Of a stretch of DNA of 64,000 bases, positions 25,881 through 35,181 are shown piece by piece. Within the stretch, counting starts at the first letter, position 1. Every line of letters begins with the position of its first letter. The position numbers and the translations under genes are program-made. The stretch lies in assembly GCF_900182545.1 (NCBI RefSeq), contig NZ_FXTJ01000001.1, positions 959,082 through 1,023,081 of the forward strand. Direction: 5' to 3'. The notes under the pieces are model-generated. The model was given only the letters and a program-made list of their open reading frames with translations. It did not search any database and was not told the DNA's origin. Source of the stretch: Geodermatophilus aquaeductus (lineage in GTDB: Bacteria > Actinomycetota > Actinomycetes > Mycobacteriales > Geodermatophilaceae).

Positions 25881-28364
25881 TCAGATCGCGTAGACGCCCG
25901 CCAGGTGCCCGCGCAGGACCTCGGCGTCCACCCGCCCGCTGCGGAAGCCGACGTGCCCGTCCGGCCGCACCAGGTAGGCCGCCGTCCCCGGGCCGCGGAT
26001 CCCGTAGGCGGTGCGGAAGCCGTCGGCGGGGTCGGTGAGGACCGGCAGCTCCACCAGCGGCGGCACCGTGGTGCCCGGCGCCACGACCAGGTACGGGTGC
26101 ACCTGCCCGCGGGTGTCCCGCCGGATCGCCGTCGCCAGCTCCTCGAGGGCCGGGAGGTCGGCCGAGGAGTCGGCCGAGAGCAGCAGCGTGGCGTGCGTGC
26201 CCCGGGTGAGGTCGAACAGCCGCACGTCGTGGGCCACGCCGAAGCGGCGCAGTCCGGTCACGTCCGGTGCCCGGTGCCCCGGCTCCGGCCCGCCGGAGAA
26301 GGAACCGGCGGCCTCGCCCACCAGCGGACTGTCGGCGTAGTTCATCGTCATCTGCATCTCGAGCAGGAACTGCGCCTTCTCGTCCTCCATGTCCATCTCG
26401 TCGGTGAACGCGATGGCCACGGCCCGGTCCACGATCGCCTTGCCCGCCGGGCGGCGCTCGGCCTCGTAGCTGTCGAGCAGGCCGGGGGAGGCCTGCCCGC
26501 GGACGGCGAGGGCGAGCTTCCAGGACAGGTTCCACGCGTCCTGGATGCCGGTGTTCATGCCCTGGCCGCCGGCCGGCGGGTGCAGGTGGGCGGCGTCGCC
26601 GGCCACGAACACCCGGCCCACCCGGTAGCGGTCGACGATGCCGTGCTTGACGCGGAAGATCGACGCCCAGCGCAGGTTGCTCGCCGTCGACCCGGCCGGG
26701 CCGAGGTCGTCGATGGCGGCCTGGATGTCGGCCAGCGACGGCGGGTCGTACTCCTTCCAGAACCCCGCGGGGACGACGCCGCTGCCGATCGTGTCCTGCA
26801 GCCGCCGGGGCGCCAGCGTGGCCACCCGGTAGCGGTTGCGGCCGCGCAGCGGGACGCAGACGAGCATGCCGGTGAAGTCGCCGTCGTCCTCGATGCGCAC
26901 CCAGCGCACGAGGTGCCCGGGCGGCATCTCCCAGTCGACGTCGACGTCGCCGAGCATGAACAGCTGCGGGAAGATCGACAGTCCGCCGTCGAACTGCAGG
27001 CCCAGGCCGGTGCGCACCGCGCTGGAGGCCCCGTCGGCACCGACCAGGTAGGCCGCCCGCGCCGCCTCGACCTCGCCGGAGGCGTGCGTCAACGTCGCGG
27101 TCACGCCCTCGTCGTCCTGGGTGAAGCCGGTGAGCTCCACGCCCCGCTCGACCCGGACGCCGAGCGCGCGCAGCCGGTCGCCGAGGATCCGCTCGGTCTC
27201 GTACTGCGGCAGGCCGAGATGGGCGTAGGGCAGCTCCTCGAGCCCGGACCAGTCGACCTGGTGGGTCTGCCGGCCGTTGACGAAGACGGTCTGGCCGTGC
27301 AGCCAGCTGCCGGCGTCCATCGCGTCGGTGACGACGCCCTGGTCCTCCCAGATCTCCATCGTCCGGCAGTGGATCCCGATGGCCTTGTCCGCCTGCGTGG
27401 ACGCCTCCGGCCGCTTGTCGACGACGCGGACGGCGATGCCGCGGCGCGCCAGCTCGATCCCGGCGGTCAGCCCGGCCGGCCCAGCGCCGATCACGAGCAC
27501 CTCGGCGTCCGGGCGGGTCCGCACCGCGGCCGGTGACGCCGGGGGAGCGCCGGCGGCCGGCACCGGGGAGGGCAGCGTGCCCAGGGTGATCGGCGCGGTC
27601 GCCGGCCCCAGCAGCGACGCCGGCGTCTCCGGCACGTCCACCGGCACCTCGGCGGGGGCCGCCACGGGAGCGAGGGCCGTCACCGGGGCCGGAGCCGTCC
27701 GGATCCCGCGCACGCCGGCCTCCTGCGGCCGGTAGCGGATGTGGAAGAGCTTGCGCTGGAAGAACACCGACAGCCAGCGGATGAGCGGGCCGCTCTGGTC
27801 CTGGTGGGAGGGGTCCTCCACCCAGTTGCGGAAGTCCTCGTCGGACTCCCACTCGGCGAAGATGTGGTAGAGGTCGGAGTCGGCCTCCTTGAGCAGCTCC
27901 TCGCGGATCAGCCCCTTCGTCCCGCGCAGCCGGTCGGTGACGATCGCGTAGGCCCGCTCGAACGCCTCCTCCTCACCCGGCGCCACCTTGGTGCTGATGT
28001 CCACGCGCACGTGGGAGGCCTGCTCGCCGCCGGTGATGCCGTAGAGCACCTCGAACGTGCTGCGGTCGGCGTCCTCACGCAGGTCCCGCAGCGCCGCGGT
28101 GAGCGTCTCGCGCGCCTCCGAGCGGCCGAAGCCGTCGACGGCCGCCTTGTCCGCCCAGTCGCTGACGATGAGGAACGTCCGCCGGTCGGCCGAGTCCCGC
28201 ATCAGCTCCTGCCGGAGGTTGCCCGGCACGGCGGCGATGTGCGCCGCCGCCTCGCGCCAGGCGTCCTCGAACTGCTGCTCGCAGCCCTCCCGCACCCGCA
28301 TGCGCAGCAGCGTCCGCACCGCGCCGTCGTGCGCCGTCGCCGGCCGCTCCTCCAGGGTGGTCAT
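25881..28364 (-). CDS. ABM-ABM-FAD monooxygenase fusion (polyketide tailoring)
   Basis: The 827-residue protein begins with two antibiotic-biosynthesis-monooxygenase ferredoxin-like domains (about 15-105 and 115-210; e.g. LLRMRVREGCEQQFEDAWREA and VRVDISTKVAPGEEEAFERAY). A Pro/Ala linker follows, then an aromatic-ring FAD monooxygenase: GAGPAGLTAGIELARRG near 272, GADGASSAVR, and GRVFVAGDAAHLHPPAGGQGMNTGIQDAWNLSWKL. The C-terminal thioredoxin-like part (LFDLTRGTHATLLLS) is as in phenol-hydroxylase types. In the Streptomyces whiE pigment cluster these functions sit in separate genes. The fusion should oxidise the aromatic polyketide. It overlaps the chain-length-factor gene. Confidence 0.9.
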   Translation of the reverse strand: MTTLEERPATAHDGAVRTLLRMRVREGCEQQFEDAWREAAAHIAAVPGNLRQELMRDSADRRTFLIVSDWADKAAVDGFGRSEARETLTAALRDLREDADRSTFEVLYGITGGEQASHVRVDISTKVAPGEEEAFERAYAIVTDRLRGTKGLIREELLKEADSDLYHIFAEWESDEDFRNWVEDPSHQDQSGPLIRWLSVFFQRKLFHIRYRPQEAGVRGIRTAPAPVTALAPVAAPAEVPVDVPETPASLLGPATAPITLGTLPSPVPAAGAPPASPAAVRTRPDAEVLVIGAGPAGLTAGIELARRGIAVRVVDKRPEASTQADKAIGIHCRTMEIWEDQGVVTDAMDAGSWLHGQTVFVNGRQTHQVDWSGLEELPYAHLGLPQYETERILGDRLRALGVRVERGVELTGFTQDDEGVTATLTHASGEVEAARAAYLVGADGASSAVRTGLGLQFDGGLSIFPQLFMLGDVDVDWEMPPGHLVRWVRIEDDGDFTGMLVCVPLRGRNRYRVATLAPRRLQDTIGSGVVPAGFWKEYDPPSLADIQAAIDDLGPAGSTASNLRWASIFRVKHGIVDRYRVGRVFVAGDAAHLHPPAGGQGMNTGIQDAWNLSWKLALAVRGQASPGLLDSYEAERRPAGKAIVDRAVAIAFTDEMDMEDEKAQFLLEMQMTMNYADSPLVGEAAGSFSGGPEPGHRAPDVTGLRRFGVAHDVRLFDLTRGTHATLLLSADSSADLPALEELATAIRRDTRGQVHPYLVVAPGTTVPPLVELPVLTDPADGFRTAYGIRGPGTAAYLVRPDGHVGFRSGRVDAEVLRGHLAGVYAI

Positions 28365-29608
28365 GACGTCGCTCCTCCAGCGTGTCGGCGCAGCACCAGG
28401 CTGCTGTTGAAGCCACCGGCGCCGCGGGCGAGGACGACCACGGTGGCCAGGTCCTGCACGCGGCTCGCCCCGACGAGGTCGACCCCGGGCGGGACGTCGA
28501 CCGGGTCGTCGAGGTGGGCGGTGCCGGGCACGATCCCGTCCCGCATCGCCAGCAGCGCCGTCGCCACGTTGAGCGCCGAGCCGCCGGCCATGAGCCGGCC
28601 GGTCCACGACGACGGCGCGGTCACCGGCACCGGCCGGCTGCGTGCGCCGAAGACCGCCCCCAGCGCCTCGAGCTCCAGCCGGTCGAGCTCCGGCACGCCG
28701 GCGCCGTCGGCCACCACGAGGTCGACCTCGTCGGGGGAGACCCCGGCGTCGGCCAGCGAGAGCCGGATGGCGCGGGCGTACTGCGTGGCGTCGGGTGCCG
28801 GGTCCTCGTGGTGGTGGGCGTCGTGCGTGGCGCCGTAGCCGGCGACCTCGCCCCACACCTTCTGCGCGCCCCGCGCCCGGGCCGCGCCGGGCTCCTCGAG
28901 CAGCAGGATCGCCCCGCCCTCGCCGACCACGTGGCCGTTGGCCCGCCGGTCGAAGGGCTTGTAGGCGTCCTCCGGGCGCTCGGCGGTCGACAGCCGGCCG
29001 CCGGTGACCTGGCACAGCATCGCGTACGGGCACAGCCCGGCCTCGGTGCCGCCGACCAGCACCGCCGGGGTGCCGCGGCGGACCACCCGCCGGGCCCAGC
29101 CGATGCTGTCCAGCCCGCCGGCGCCCTCGCTGACGACGACGCCCGAGGGGCCCTTGAACCCGTCGCGGATGGAGACCTGGCCGGTCGATGCCGCGTAGAA
29201 CCAGGCGATCGACTGGTAGGCGCCCACCGACTTCGGCCCCTTGGCCCACAGCCCCTGGATCTCGTGCTGGCTGAACTCGTTGCCGCCCGAGCCCGAGGCC
29301 AGGAACACCGAGGTGGCGTAGACGTCGTCCTCGGGCGGGGTGTAGCCGGCGTCCTCGGCTGCCAGCGTCGCCGCGGCCAGGGACATCCACGTCCAGCGGT
29401 CGGTCTGCACCATGAGCTGGGGCGCCACGTGGTCGGCCGGCACGAAGTCGCGCACCTGGCCGGCCAGCGTGATCCCGTACTGCCGGGCGTCGAAGCCCTC
29501 GACCGACCGGATGGCCGGCTCGCCGCGCACCAGCGAGGCCCAGTGCTCCTCGACGCCGACCCCCGTGGGGGCCACGACGCCGAGCCCGGTCACCAGCAGT
29601 TCGGTCAC
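28361..29608 (-). CDS. Ketosynthase beta / chain length factor (type II PKS)
   Basis: The 415-residue thiolase-fold protein parallels the ketosynthase alpha next to it. The active-site Cys is absent: VVVSEGAGGLDSIG has Gly162 at the aligned position, with Glu161 before it. It should dimerise with ketosynthase alpha and set chain length. The GTG start at 29608 has GAGGAGGAG in front and overlaps the stop of a 26-codon bridge frame. Its stop overlaps the ATG of the monooxygenase fusion (ATGA). Confidence 0.93.
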   Translation of the reverse strand: MTELLVTGLGVVAPTGVGVEEHWASLVRGEPAIRSVEGFDARQYGITLAGQVRDFVPADHVAPQLMVQTDRWTWMSLAAATLAAEDAGYTPPEDDVYATSVFLASGSGGNEFSQHEIQGLWAKGPKSVGAYQSIAWFYAASTGQVSIRDGFKGPSGVVVSEGAGGLDSIGWARRVVRRGTPAVLVGGTEAGLCPYAMLCQVTGGRLSTAERPEDAYKPFDRRANGHVVGEGGAILLLEEPGAARARGAQKVWGEVAGYGATHDAHHHEDPAPDATQYARAIRLSLADAGVSPDEVDLVVADGAGVPELDRLELEALGAVFGARSRPVPVTAPSSWTGRLMAGGSALNVATALLAMRDGIVPGTAHLDDPVDVPPGVDLVGASRVQDLATVVVLARGAGGFNSSLVLRRHAGGATS

Positions 29609-29685
29609 GACTCCTCCTCGCTGGCGCTCGTCGCCGTCGTGACCGACGGTGCTGTGCTCACGCGTGAGCTCGCGAGCTCGCTCAC
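29605..29685 (-). CDS. Candidate 26-residue bridge ORF between KS alpha and KS beta
   Basis: A GTG at 29685 overlaps the ketosynthase alpha stop (GTGA). The frame runs 26 codons rich in Ser, Thr, Ala and Glu and stops at 29605-29607, overlapping the chain-length-factor GTG in the same way. Ribosomes could thus pass from one subunit gene to the next without a gap. No ribosome-binding site of its own is obvious. It may be a coupling device rather than a functional peptide. Confidence 0.4.
   Translation of the reverse strand: MSELASSRVSTAPSVTTATSASEEES
29656..29679. repeat. Two overlapping 14-bp perfect palindromes
   Basis: GCTCACGCGTGAGC (29656-29669) and GAGCTCGCGAGCTC (29666-29679) share four bases. 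They lie in the spacer between ketosynthase alpha and beta, inside the bridge frame. They can form alternative hairpins in the mRNA. Confidence 0.75.
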
Positions 29686-30974
29686 GACTCCCTCCGCGTG
29701 GGGCTGGCCAGCACGATCGCCGACTGGAAGCCGCCGAAGCCGCTGCCCACCGACAGGGCGACGTCGACCTTCTGCTCCCGCGCCACCTTCGGCACGTAGT
29801 CGAGGTCGCACTCGGGGTCGGGCACCTCGTAGTTGGCCGTCGGCGGCAGGACGCCGCGCTGCACCGCCAGCGCCGTCGCGGCGATCTCGATCGACCCGAT
29901 GGCGCCCAGGGAGTGGCCGACCATCGACTTGATCGAGCTCATCGCCACGCTGCCGGCGGCCGGGCCGAGGCTGCGCTTGACCGCCGCCGTCTCGTGCCGG
30001 TCGTTCTGCTTGGTCCCCGAGCCGTGTGCGTTGACGTAGCCGACCTCGTCCGGGGACGTGTGGCCCTGCCCGAGCGCCCGGTCGATCGCCTCGGCCATCT
30101 CCACGCCGTCGGGCCGCAGCCCGGTCATGTGGAAGGCGTTGCAGCGGTTGGCGTAGCCGGTGACCTCGCAGTAGATCTCCGCGCCGCGCCGCCGGGCGTG
30201 CTCGCGCTCCTCGAGCACGAGCACCGCCGCGCCCTCGCCCATGACGAAGCCGTTGCGGCGGGCGTCGAAGGGCTTGGAGGCGTGCTCGGGGTCGTCGTTG
30301 CTGTCGGTGGTGGCCCGGATGGTGTCGAAGCAGGCCATCGAGATCGGCGAGATCGGCGCGTCGCTGGCTCCGGCGACGACGACGTCGGCGTCCCCGTCCT
30401 CCACGAGCTGCGCGCCGTAGCCGACCGCGTCGATGCCCGACGTGCAGCCGGTGGAGACCACGGTCGCCGGCCCGTGCGCGCCGAACCGGACGGCGAGCTC
30501 GGTGGCCCCGCAGCTGGGCACCAGCGCCGAGGCGAGGAACCGCGAGGCGTACCGGGGGTCCACCTGCCACAGCCGGCCGGCGTCGCTGACCTGCACGTAC
30601 TCCTGCTCCAGGCGCATCGTGGCGCCCACCGCGCTGCCCAGCGTGACGCCGACCCGGTCGGGGTCGGGCGCGTCGTCGGCGTCGCCCACCCCGAACCGCA
30701 GCCCGCTGTCGGCGACCGCCTCGTCCGCGGCGACCATCGCCATCTGGACGAACCGGTCGTTGCGGAACACCTCCTGGGCGGTCAGGCCCAGCTTCACGCC
30801 GTCGAAGTCGACCTCGGCGGCCACCTGGGAGCGGAACCGGGTGGGGTCGAAGAAGGTGATCCGGCGGGTCGCCGTCCGCCCCTCGGTGATCATGTCCCAG
30901 AAGCCCTCGCGGCCCATCGACCCCGGGGCGACCACGCCGATCCCGGTGACGACGACCCGTCTCCGCTCGCGCAT
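29682..30974 (-). CDS. Ketosynthase alpha (type II PKS, spore-pigment type)
   Basis: The 430-residue condensing enzyme keeps the full triad: Cys177 in VSTGCTSG, His317 in VNAHGSGT and His354 in SMVGHSLGA. It carries out the decarboxylative malonyl condensations on the ACP-bound chain, with the chain length factor as partner. Gene order (cupin, KS alpha, KS beta, oxygenase, cyclases) matches whiE-type spore-pigment clusters. The ATG overlaps the cupin stop (TGATG). Confidence 0.95.
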   Translation of the reverse strand: MRERRRVVVTGIGVVAPGSMGREGFWDMITEGRTATRRITFFDPTRFRSQVAAEVDFDGVKLGLTAQEVFRNDRFVQMAMVAADEAVADSGLRFGVGDADDAPDPDRVGVTLGSAVGATMRLEQEYVQVSDAGRLWQVDPRYASRFLASALVPSCGATELAVRFGAHGPATVVSTGCTSGIDAVGYGAQLVEDGDADVVVAGASDAPISPISMACFDTIRATTDSNDDPEHASKPFDARRNGFVMGEGAAVLVLEEREHARRRGAEIYCEVTGYANRCNAFHMTGLRPDGVEMAEAIDRALGQGHTSPDEVGYVNAHGSGTKQNDRHETAAVKRSLGPAAGSVAMSSIKSMVGHSLGAIGSIEIAATALAVQRGVLPPTANYEVPDPECDLDYVPKVAREQKVDVALSVGSGFGGFQSAIVLASPTRRES

Positions 30975-31399
30975 CACCGCACGCCCGGCGGCAGCTCGGT
31001 GTCCACGTGACCGAGCTCGGGGCGCGGCGCCAGCGGGCCGCACAGGAAGACGAACGTCGCCGTCGTCGCGGTGTCGTTGACGATGCGGTGCTTCACGCCG
31101 ATCGGGATGTGCACGGCGGACTCGGCGACCAGCCGCCGCTCCTCGCCGTCGAGGGTGACGAGGACGTCGCCCTCCTGGCAGTAGAGGAACTCCTCGGAGT
31201 ACGGGTGCCAGTGCTCGGTCACGATCTCGCCGGGCTCGAGGGTGAGCGTGCCCATGAAGCCGGCGGTCGACCCGACGCTGGCCGGGGACAGCAGCACCCG
31301 GATGTCCCCGCCGCGGCGGCGGTTGGGCGCGGTGTCGGCGCGGTGGACGGTGGGGCCGCAGCGCGTCGGCGTCGCCGGCGCGTGCTGGATCGTCGTCAT
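30974..31399 (-). CDS. Cupin protein of spore-pigment cluster (WhiE ORFII-like)
   Basis: The 141-residue single-domain cupin has [36 protein letters not shown] as motif 1 (HxH..E) and [14 protein letters not shown] as motif 2 (His). These residues can hold a metal ion. Related cupins sit beside ketosynthases in whiE-like clusters and are thought to act in cyclisation or oxidation of the nascent aromatic polyketide; the exact reaction is not established. It is translationally coupled to ketosynthase alpha. Confidence 0.88.
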   Translation of the reverse strand: MTTIQHAPATPTRCGPTVHRADTAPNRRRGGDIRVLLSPASVGSTAGFMGTLTLEPGEIVTEHWHPYSEEFLYCQEGDVLVTLDGEERRLVAESAVHIPIGVKHRIVNDTATTATFVFLCGPLAPRPELGHVDTELPPGVR

Positions 31400-31423
31400 C
31401 TCTCTCCTCTGTGGGGCGAGCAG

Positions 31424-32380
31424 TCAGGTGGGGACCGAGCCCGCGAGGGCGGGACCCGGGACGTCGGTGGGGACGAGCGCGCCCGGCCCGGAGGCCAGGC
31501 AGACGGTCAGGTGGGGAGCGGACTGGGCGACCAGCGGCCCGAGCACCGGCTCGGCGCCGATCTCCACGACCGACGTCGCCCCGGCCCCGGCCAGCGACCG
31601 GGAGGTGGCCTCCCAGAGCACCGGCGCGGTCAGGTGCCGCCGCAGCGCCGCGCGCAGCCGGCCGGGGTCCCGGGTCGGCTCGCCGTCGGCGTTGGGGACG
31701 ACGGGGACCAGCGGCGCCGACCAGTCGAGGTCGGCCAGCGCGGTCGCCAGGTGCGCGGCGACCGACGCCATCAGCGGCCCGTGGCACGGCGCCCGGCCGG
31801 GCATCCGCACCAGCTCCAGCCCGGCGGCGTGCACGACCTCGGCCGCGCGGGCCAGCTCGGTGCGGCCACCGGCCAGCACGGTGCGCCGCGGGGCGTCGAC
31901 GGCGGCCACGCACAGCTGGCCGTCGCCCTCGATCTGCGCCACGGCCGCCCGCGCGACCCCCTCGGCACCCGGGCCGAGGACGGCGGCCAGGCCGGCGCAC
32001 GACGGCCGCGGGGCCAGGCACAGGAGCTCGGCGCGCCAGTGCACCAGCTCCACGACCTGGTCGAGCTCCAGCGCGCCGGCCGCCACCAGGGCGGCGAACT
32101 CCCCGACGCCGTGCCCGGCGACGGCCACCGGGTACAGGCCGCGGGCGGTCAGGCTGCGGTAGCCGGCCACCCCGGTCACGACGACCTCGAGGTGCGCCGC
32201 GACGGGGTCGGGAGCGGTCGCGGGGTCCCGCCACCAGGCGGCCACGTCGCGGCCGACGACGGCGTCGACCTCGGTCACGGTGGCCGCGGCCACCGGGTCG
32301 GCCAGCCACGGGTCGACCATCCCCGGGCGGGAGCCGTCCTCCCCGGGGAGGACGACCGCGGGACCCCGCGCCGCGGTCAC
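31424..32380 (-). CDS. Malonyl-CoA:ACP acyltransferase-like protein lacking the nucleophile
   Basis: The 318-residue protein aligns with FabD-type acyltransferases, but the elbow GHSxGE reads GHGVGE (Gly91 in place of Ser). The opening GQGSQ motif is degraded to [10 protein letters not shown]. The partner His is kept (APCHGPLM, His200). Classical acyl-enzyme chemistry is therefore not possible at this site. It may be a structural or regulatory subunit, bind malonyl-ACP, or be decaying, with the genomic FabD supplying malonyl groups. The GTG start overlaps the cyclase stop. Confidence 0.82.
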   Translation of the reverse strand: MTAARGPAVVLPGEDGSRPGMVDPWLADPVAAATVTEVDAVVGRDVAAWWRDPATAPDPVAAHLEVVVTGVAGYRSLTARGLYPVAVAGHGVGEFAALVAAGALELDQVVELVHWRAELLCLAPRPSCAGLAAVLGPGAEGVARAAVAQIEGDGQLCVAAVDAPRRTVLAGGRTELARAAEVVHAAGLELVRMPGRAPCHGPLMASVAAHLATALADLDWSAPLVPVVPNADGEPTRDPGRLRAALRRHLTAPVLWEATSRSLAGAGATSVVEIGAEPVLGPLVAQSAPHLTVCLASGPGALVPTDVPGPALAGSVPT

Positions 32381-32874
32381 CCCACCGCTCCCGGGTCCGA
32401 GCCGGCCGCGGCCTCGACCTTCTGCTTGATGATCCCCATCTGGACCTTGCTGTTGCCGTCGATCCGCCGGGTCATCGTCTCGGTGTCCACCGGCGCCTCG
32501 GGCCGCATGCGGAAGTCCTGCACCCAGCGCATCCGGGTGCCCCCGGCCTCGGGCGCGTAGCTCCAGTGGATGTCCATGAACTCGAACGGCCCGGGCTCCA
32601 CGCGCCGCGCGCGGACCTCGTGCTTGGCCGGGTCGAGCGTCCGCTCCGACACCCAGCTCCACGTCCGCCCCGACTCGTCGGGGTGCATGGTCAGCCGGAA
32701 GCGGAACCAGGTGTCGGTGGACTCGAGCACCTCGACGGTGCGGTACTCGGTGAACAGGTCCGGCCACGACCGCAGGTCGTTGGTCATGCGCCAGACGTGC
32801 TCGATGTCGGCGTCGATGAGGATCGAGTTGTCGGTGTGGCCGACGGTCAGGCCGGGCTCGAGGGTGCTGCTCAT
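32377..32874 (-). CDS. Polyketide aromatase/cyclase (SRPBCC, TcmN-like)
   Basis: The 165-residue single SRPBCC domain opens with [36 protein letters not shown], which is characteristic of TcmN/WhiE ORFVI-type aromatase/cyclases. The C-terminal helix ([24 protein letters not shown]) completes the cavity. It should guide first-ring closure and aromatisation of the poly-beta-ketone. It lies directly after the ACP coding region. Confidence 0.9.
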   Translation of the reverse strand: MSSTLEPGLTVGHTDNSILIDADIEHVWRMTNDLRSWPDLFTEYRTVEVLESTDTWFRFRLTMHPDESGRTWSWVSERTLDPAKHEVRARRVEPGPFEFMDIHWSYAPEAGGTRMRWVQDFRMRPEAPVDTETMTRRIDGNSKVQMGIIKQKVEAAAGSDPGAVG

Positions 32875-32899
32875 GGTCGTTCCCTCCGGGAGTGGCGGA

Positions 32900-34648
32900 T
32901 CAGGCCGGCTGGGCGGCCTGGGCCGCGCTGACGGCCTCGACGATCTGGCCGAACGTGTAGGCGTCGGGGTTGTCGTCGGGCATGGCGATGCCGAAGCGGT
33001 CCTGCAGCTCGGTCTGCATCGAGAGGAAGGCCAGCGAGTCCAGGCCGACGTCGGCGAAGTGCGCGTCGGGGTCGCTGGTGTGCGACGCGGCCGGCAGGCC
33101 GGTCTTCTCGGTGAGCAGCTGCATGAGGTCGGCCTGGGTGAACACGGGAGCGGACATGGTGGGGTCCTCCTCGGGACGGGGGTGCGGGACGGACGCCGGG
33201 CCGGCGGGCTCGCCGGCCGGGACGAGGTGCAGCGGGCCGCGCAGGGCGGCGGGCAGGGCCGGCTCCCGGCACGCGGCGATGGCCGCGGCGCGGGTGACCA
33301 GGTCGGGCAGCCGGCGGTCGAGGAACTGGACGTCGTGCCGGTCGGCGCGGACGTCGGGGTCGCGCAGCAGGGCGCGGTGCAGGGCGGCGGTCGTGTGCAC
33401 GCCGGGGCCCTCGACCCGCAACTCGGCCAGCGCCCGGTCCATCCGGCGTACCGCCTGCTCGCGGTCGGGAGCCCAGACGACGAGCTTGCCCAGCAGCGAG
33501 TCGTAGTGCGGGCTGACCTCGTCGCCCTGGCGGTAGCCGGTGTCGAAGCGGGTCCAGGGCCCGTCGGGGACCCGCAGCACGTCGAGCCGGCCGGGCGCCG
33601 GGGCGAACCCGCGGGCGGGGTCCTCGGCGTTGATCCGGCACTCGATCGCCGCGCCGCGCACGACGACGTCCTCCTGTCGCAGCCGCAGGCGCTCGCCGCC
33701 GGCCACGAGCAGCTGCTCGCGGACCAGGTCGATCCCGGTGAGCAGCTCGGTGACCGGGTGCTCGACCTGGATGCGGGCGTTCATCTCCATGAAGTACGCC
33801 CGCCCGGCGTCGTCGACGAGGAACTCCACGGTGCCGGCGCCGGTGTAGCCCACCGACAGGGCGCCGCGGACGGCGAGCTCGCCGAGCTCGGCCCGCTGTC
33901 CCGGCGACAGGTGCCCGGCCGGCCCCTCCTCGAGCAGCTTCTGGTGCCGCCGCTGCAGCGAGCAGTCCCGCTCGCCGAGGTAGAGGCCGGCGCCGTGGGC
34001 GTCGCAGAGGACCTGCACCTCGACGTGCCGCGCGCCGGACAGGTAGCGCTCGACGTAGACGGTGGCGTCGCGGAACACCGCGCGGGCGACGGTGCGGGTG
34101 GTGGTGAAGGCCTCGGGGAAGTCGGCGGGGTCGTGCACGACGGTCATGCCGCGCCCGCCGCCGCCCGCCGCGGCCTTGATGATCACCGGGTAGCCGATCT
34201 CGGCGGCGACGGCGAGGCCCTCCTCGGCGGTGCGCACCGGGTCGACGACCCCGGGCAGCAGCGGCAGGCCGGCGGCGGCCATGAGCCGCCGCGCGGTGGC
34301 CTTGTTGCCCATCTGCTGCATGACCTGCGGCGGCGGGCCGACGAAGGTCAGCCCCTCCGCCTCGCAGATCTCGGCGAAGTCCGGGTCCTCCGAGAGGAAG
34401 CCGTAGCCCGGGTGCACCGCGTCCGCGCCGCTGCGCAGCGCCGCCTCGACGATGTTGGGCACGTGCAGGTAGCTCGACCGCGGCGCCGGCGGGCCGATGT
34501 GCACCGCCTCGTCGGCCATCTCCACCAGCGCGGAGTTCCGGTCGGCCGTCGAGTAGACGGCCACCACCTCGATGCCGAGCTCCCGGCAGGCCCGCGCCAC
34601 CCGGACGGCGATCTCCCCGCGGTTGGCGATCAGCAGCCGGCCGATCAC
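32900..34648 (-). CDS. Biotin carboxylase fused in frame to an acyl carrier protein
   Basis: One open frame of 582 residues. Residues 1-about 455 are a complete biotin carboxylase (IGRLLIANRGEIAVRVARACRELG, AAAGGGGRGM ATP-grasp loop, FMEMNARIQVEHPVTE). A linker of about 40 residues runs without a stop into an ACP of 85 residues (FADVGLDSLAFLSMQ with the phosphopantetheine Ser). The ACP has its own ATG at 33157 with GAGGAGG upstream. Both a fusion and a free ACP may therefore be made. In other type II clusters the ACP is a free protein. The GTG start overlaps the BCCP stop. Confidence 0.9.
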   Translation of the reverse strand: MIGRLLIANRGEIAVRVARACRELGIEVVAVYSTADRNSALVEMADEAVHIGPPAPRSSYLHVPNIVEAALRSGADAVHPGYGFLSEDPDFAEICEAEGLTFVGPPPQVMQQMGNKATARRLMAAAGLPLLPGVVDPVRTAEEGLAVAAEIGYPVIIKAAAGGGGRGMTVVHDPADFPEAFTTTRTVARAVFRDATVYVERYLSGARHVEVQVLCDAHGAGLYLGERDCSLQRRHQKLLEEGPAGHLSPGQRAELGELAVRGALSVGYTGAGTVEFLVDDAGRAYFMEMNARIQVEHPVTELLTGIDLVREQLLVAGGERLRLRQEDVVVRGAAIECRINAEDPARGFAPAPGRLDVLRVPDGPWTRFDTGYRQGDEVSPHYDSLLGKLVVWAPDREQAVRRMDRALAELRVEGPGVHTTAALHRALLRDPDVRADRHDVQFLDRRLPDLVTRAAAIAACREPALPAALRGPLHLVPAGEPAGPASVPHPRPEEDPTMSAPVFTQADLMQLLTEKTGLPAASHTSDPDAHFADVGLDSLAFLSMQTELQDRFGIAMPDDNPDAYTFGQIVEAVSAAQAAQPA

Positions 34649-35181
34649 CGCGGCCCCCCGGGCGGGCGCAGGAGCAGCAGCACCTGGTCGTACTCGACGG
34701 ACTCGGCGTCGCCGACCCGGATCTCGGCCACCACGCCCGCGGAGTCGGCCACGATCGGGTTCATCAGCTTCATCGCCTCGACGATCCCGAGCGTCTGGCC
34801 GGTCTCGACCTCGTCGCCGACCCGCACGAACGGCTCGGCGCCGGGCGAGGGCGCGGCGTAGAAGGTGCCCACCAGCGGCGCGCGGACGGCGACCGTGCCC
34901 TCCGGCACCTCGGGCACCTCCTCGTCCGCCGGGGAGGCCACCGCCTGCAGCCCGCCGGGGACCGGTGCCGGCGGGGCGGCCGCGGGCGCGGCCGCCGGTG
35001 CGGTGTCGGCCGCCCACTCGACCTCGACGGCGCGGTCCCCGTCGCGCACGGTCAGCCGGCGCAGCGTGCCGGGCAGCGTGCGGGCGAGGTCCACGACCTC
35101 GTCGCGCAGGCTGCGCTCCTCCCCGGTCGCCACGTCGTCCTCCGACGGCCCGGACCGCGACGACAGCTCAGCGGACCGCAT
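34645..35181 (-). CDS. accB: Biotin carboxyl carrier protein
   Basis: The 178-residue protein has a variable N-terminal part with an Ala/Pro linker, then a biotinyl domain (about 100-172) with PLVGTFYAAPSPGAEPFVRVGDEVETGQTLGIVEAMKLMNPI. The Lys in EAMKLM is the biotinylation site. It carries carboxybiotin between the carboxylase domain encoded downstream and the carboxyltransferase encoded upstream. It overlaps the carboxyltransferase gene by 14 nt and the biotin carboxylase-ACP gene by 4 nt. Confidence 0.93.
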   Translation of the reverse strand: MRSAELSSRSGPSEDDVATGEERSLRDEVVDLARTLPGTLRRLTVRDGDRAVEVEWAADTAPAAAPAAAPPAPVPGGLQAVASPADEEVPEVPEGTVAVRAPLVGTFYAAPSPGAEPFVRVGDEVETGQTLGIVEAMKLMNPIVADSAGVVAEIRVGDAESVEYDQVLLLLRPPGGPR

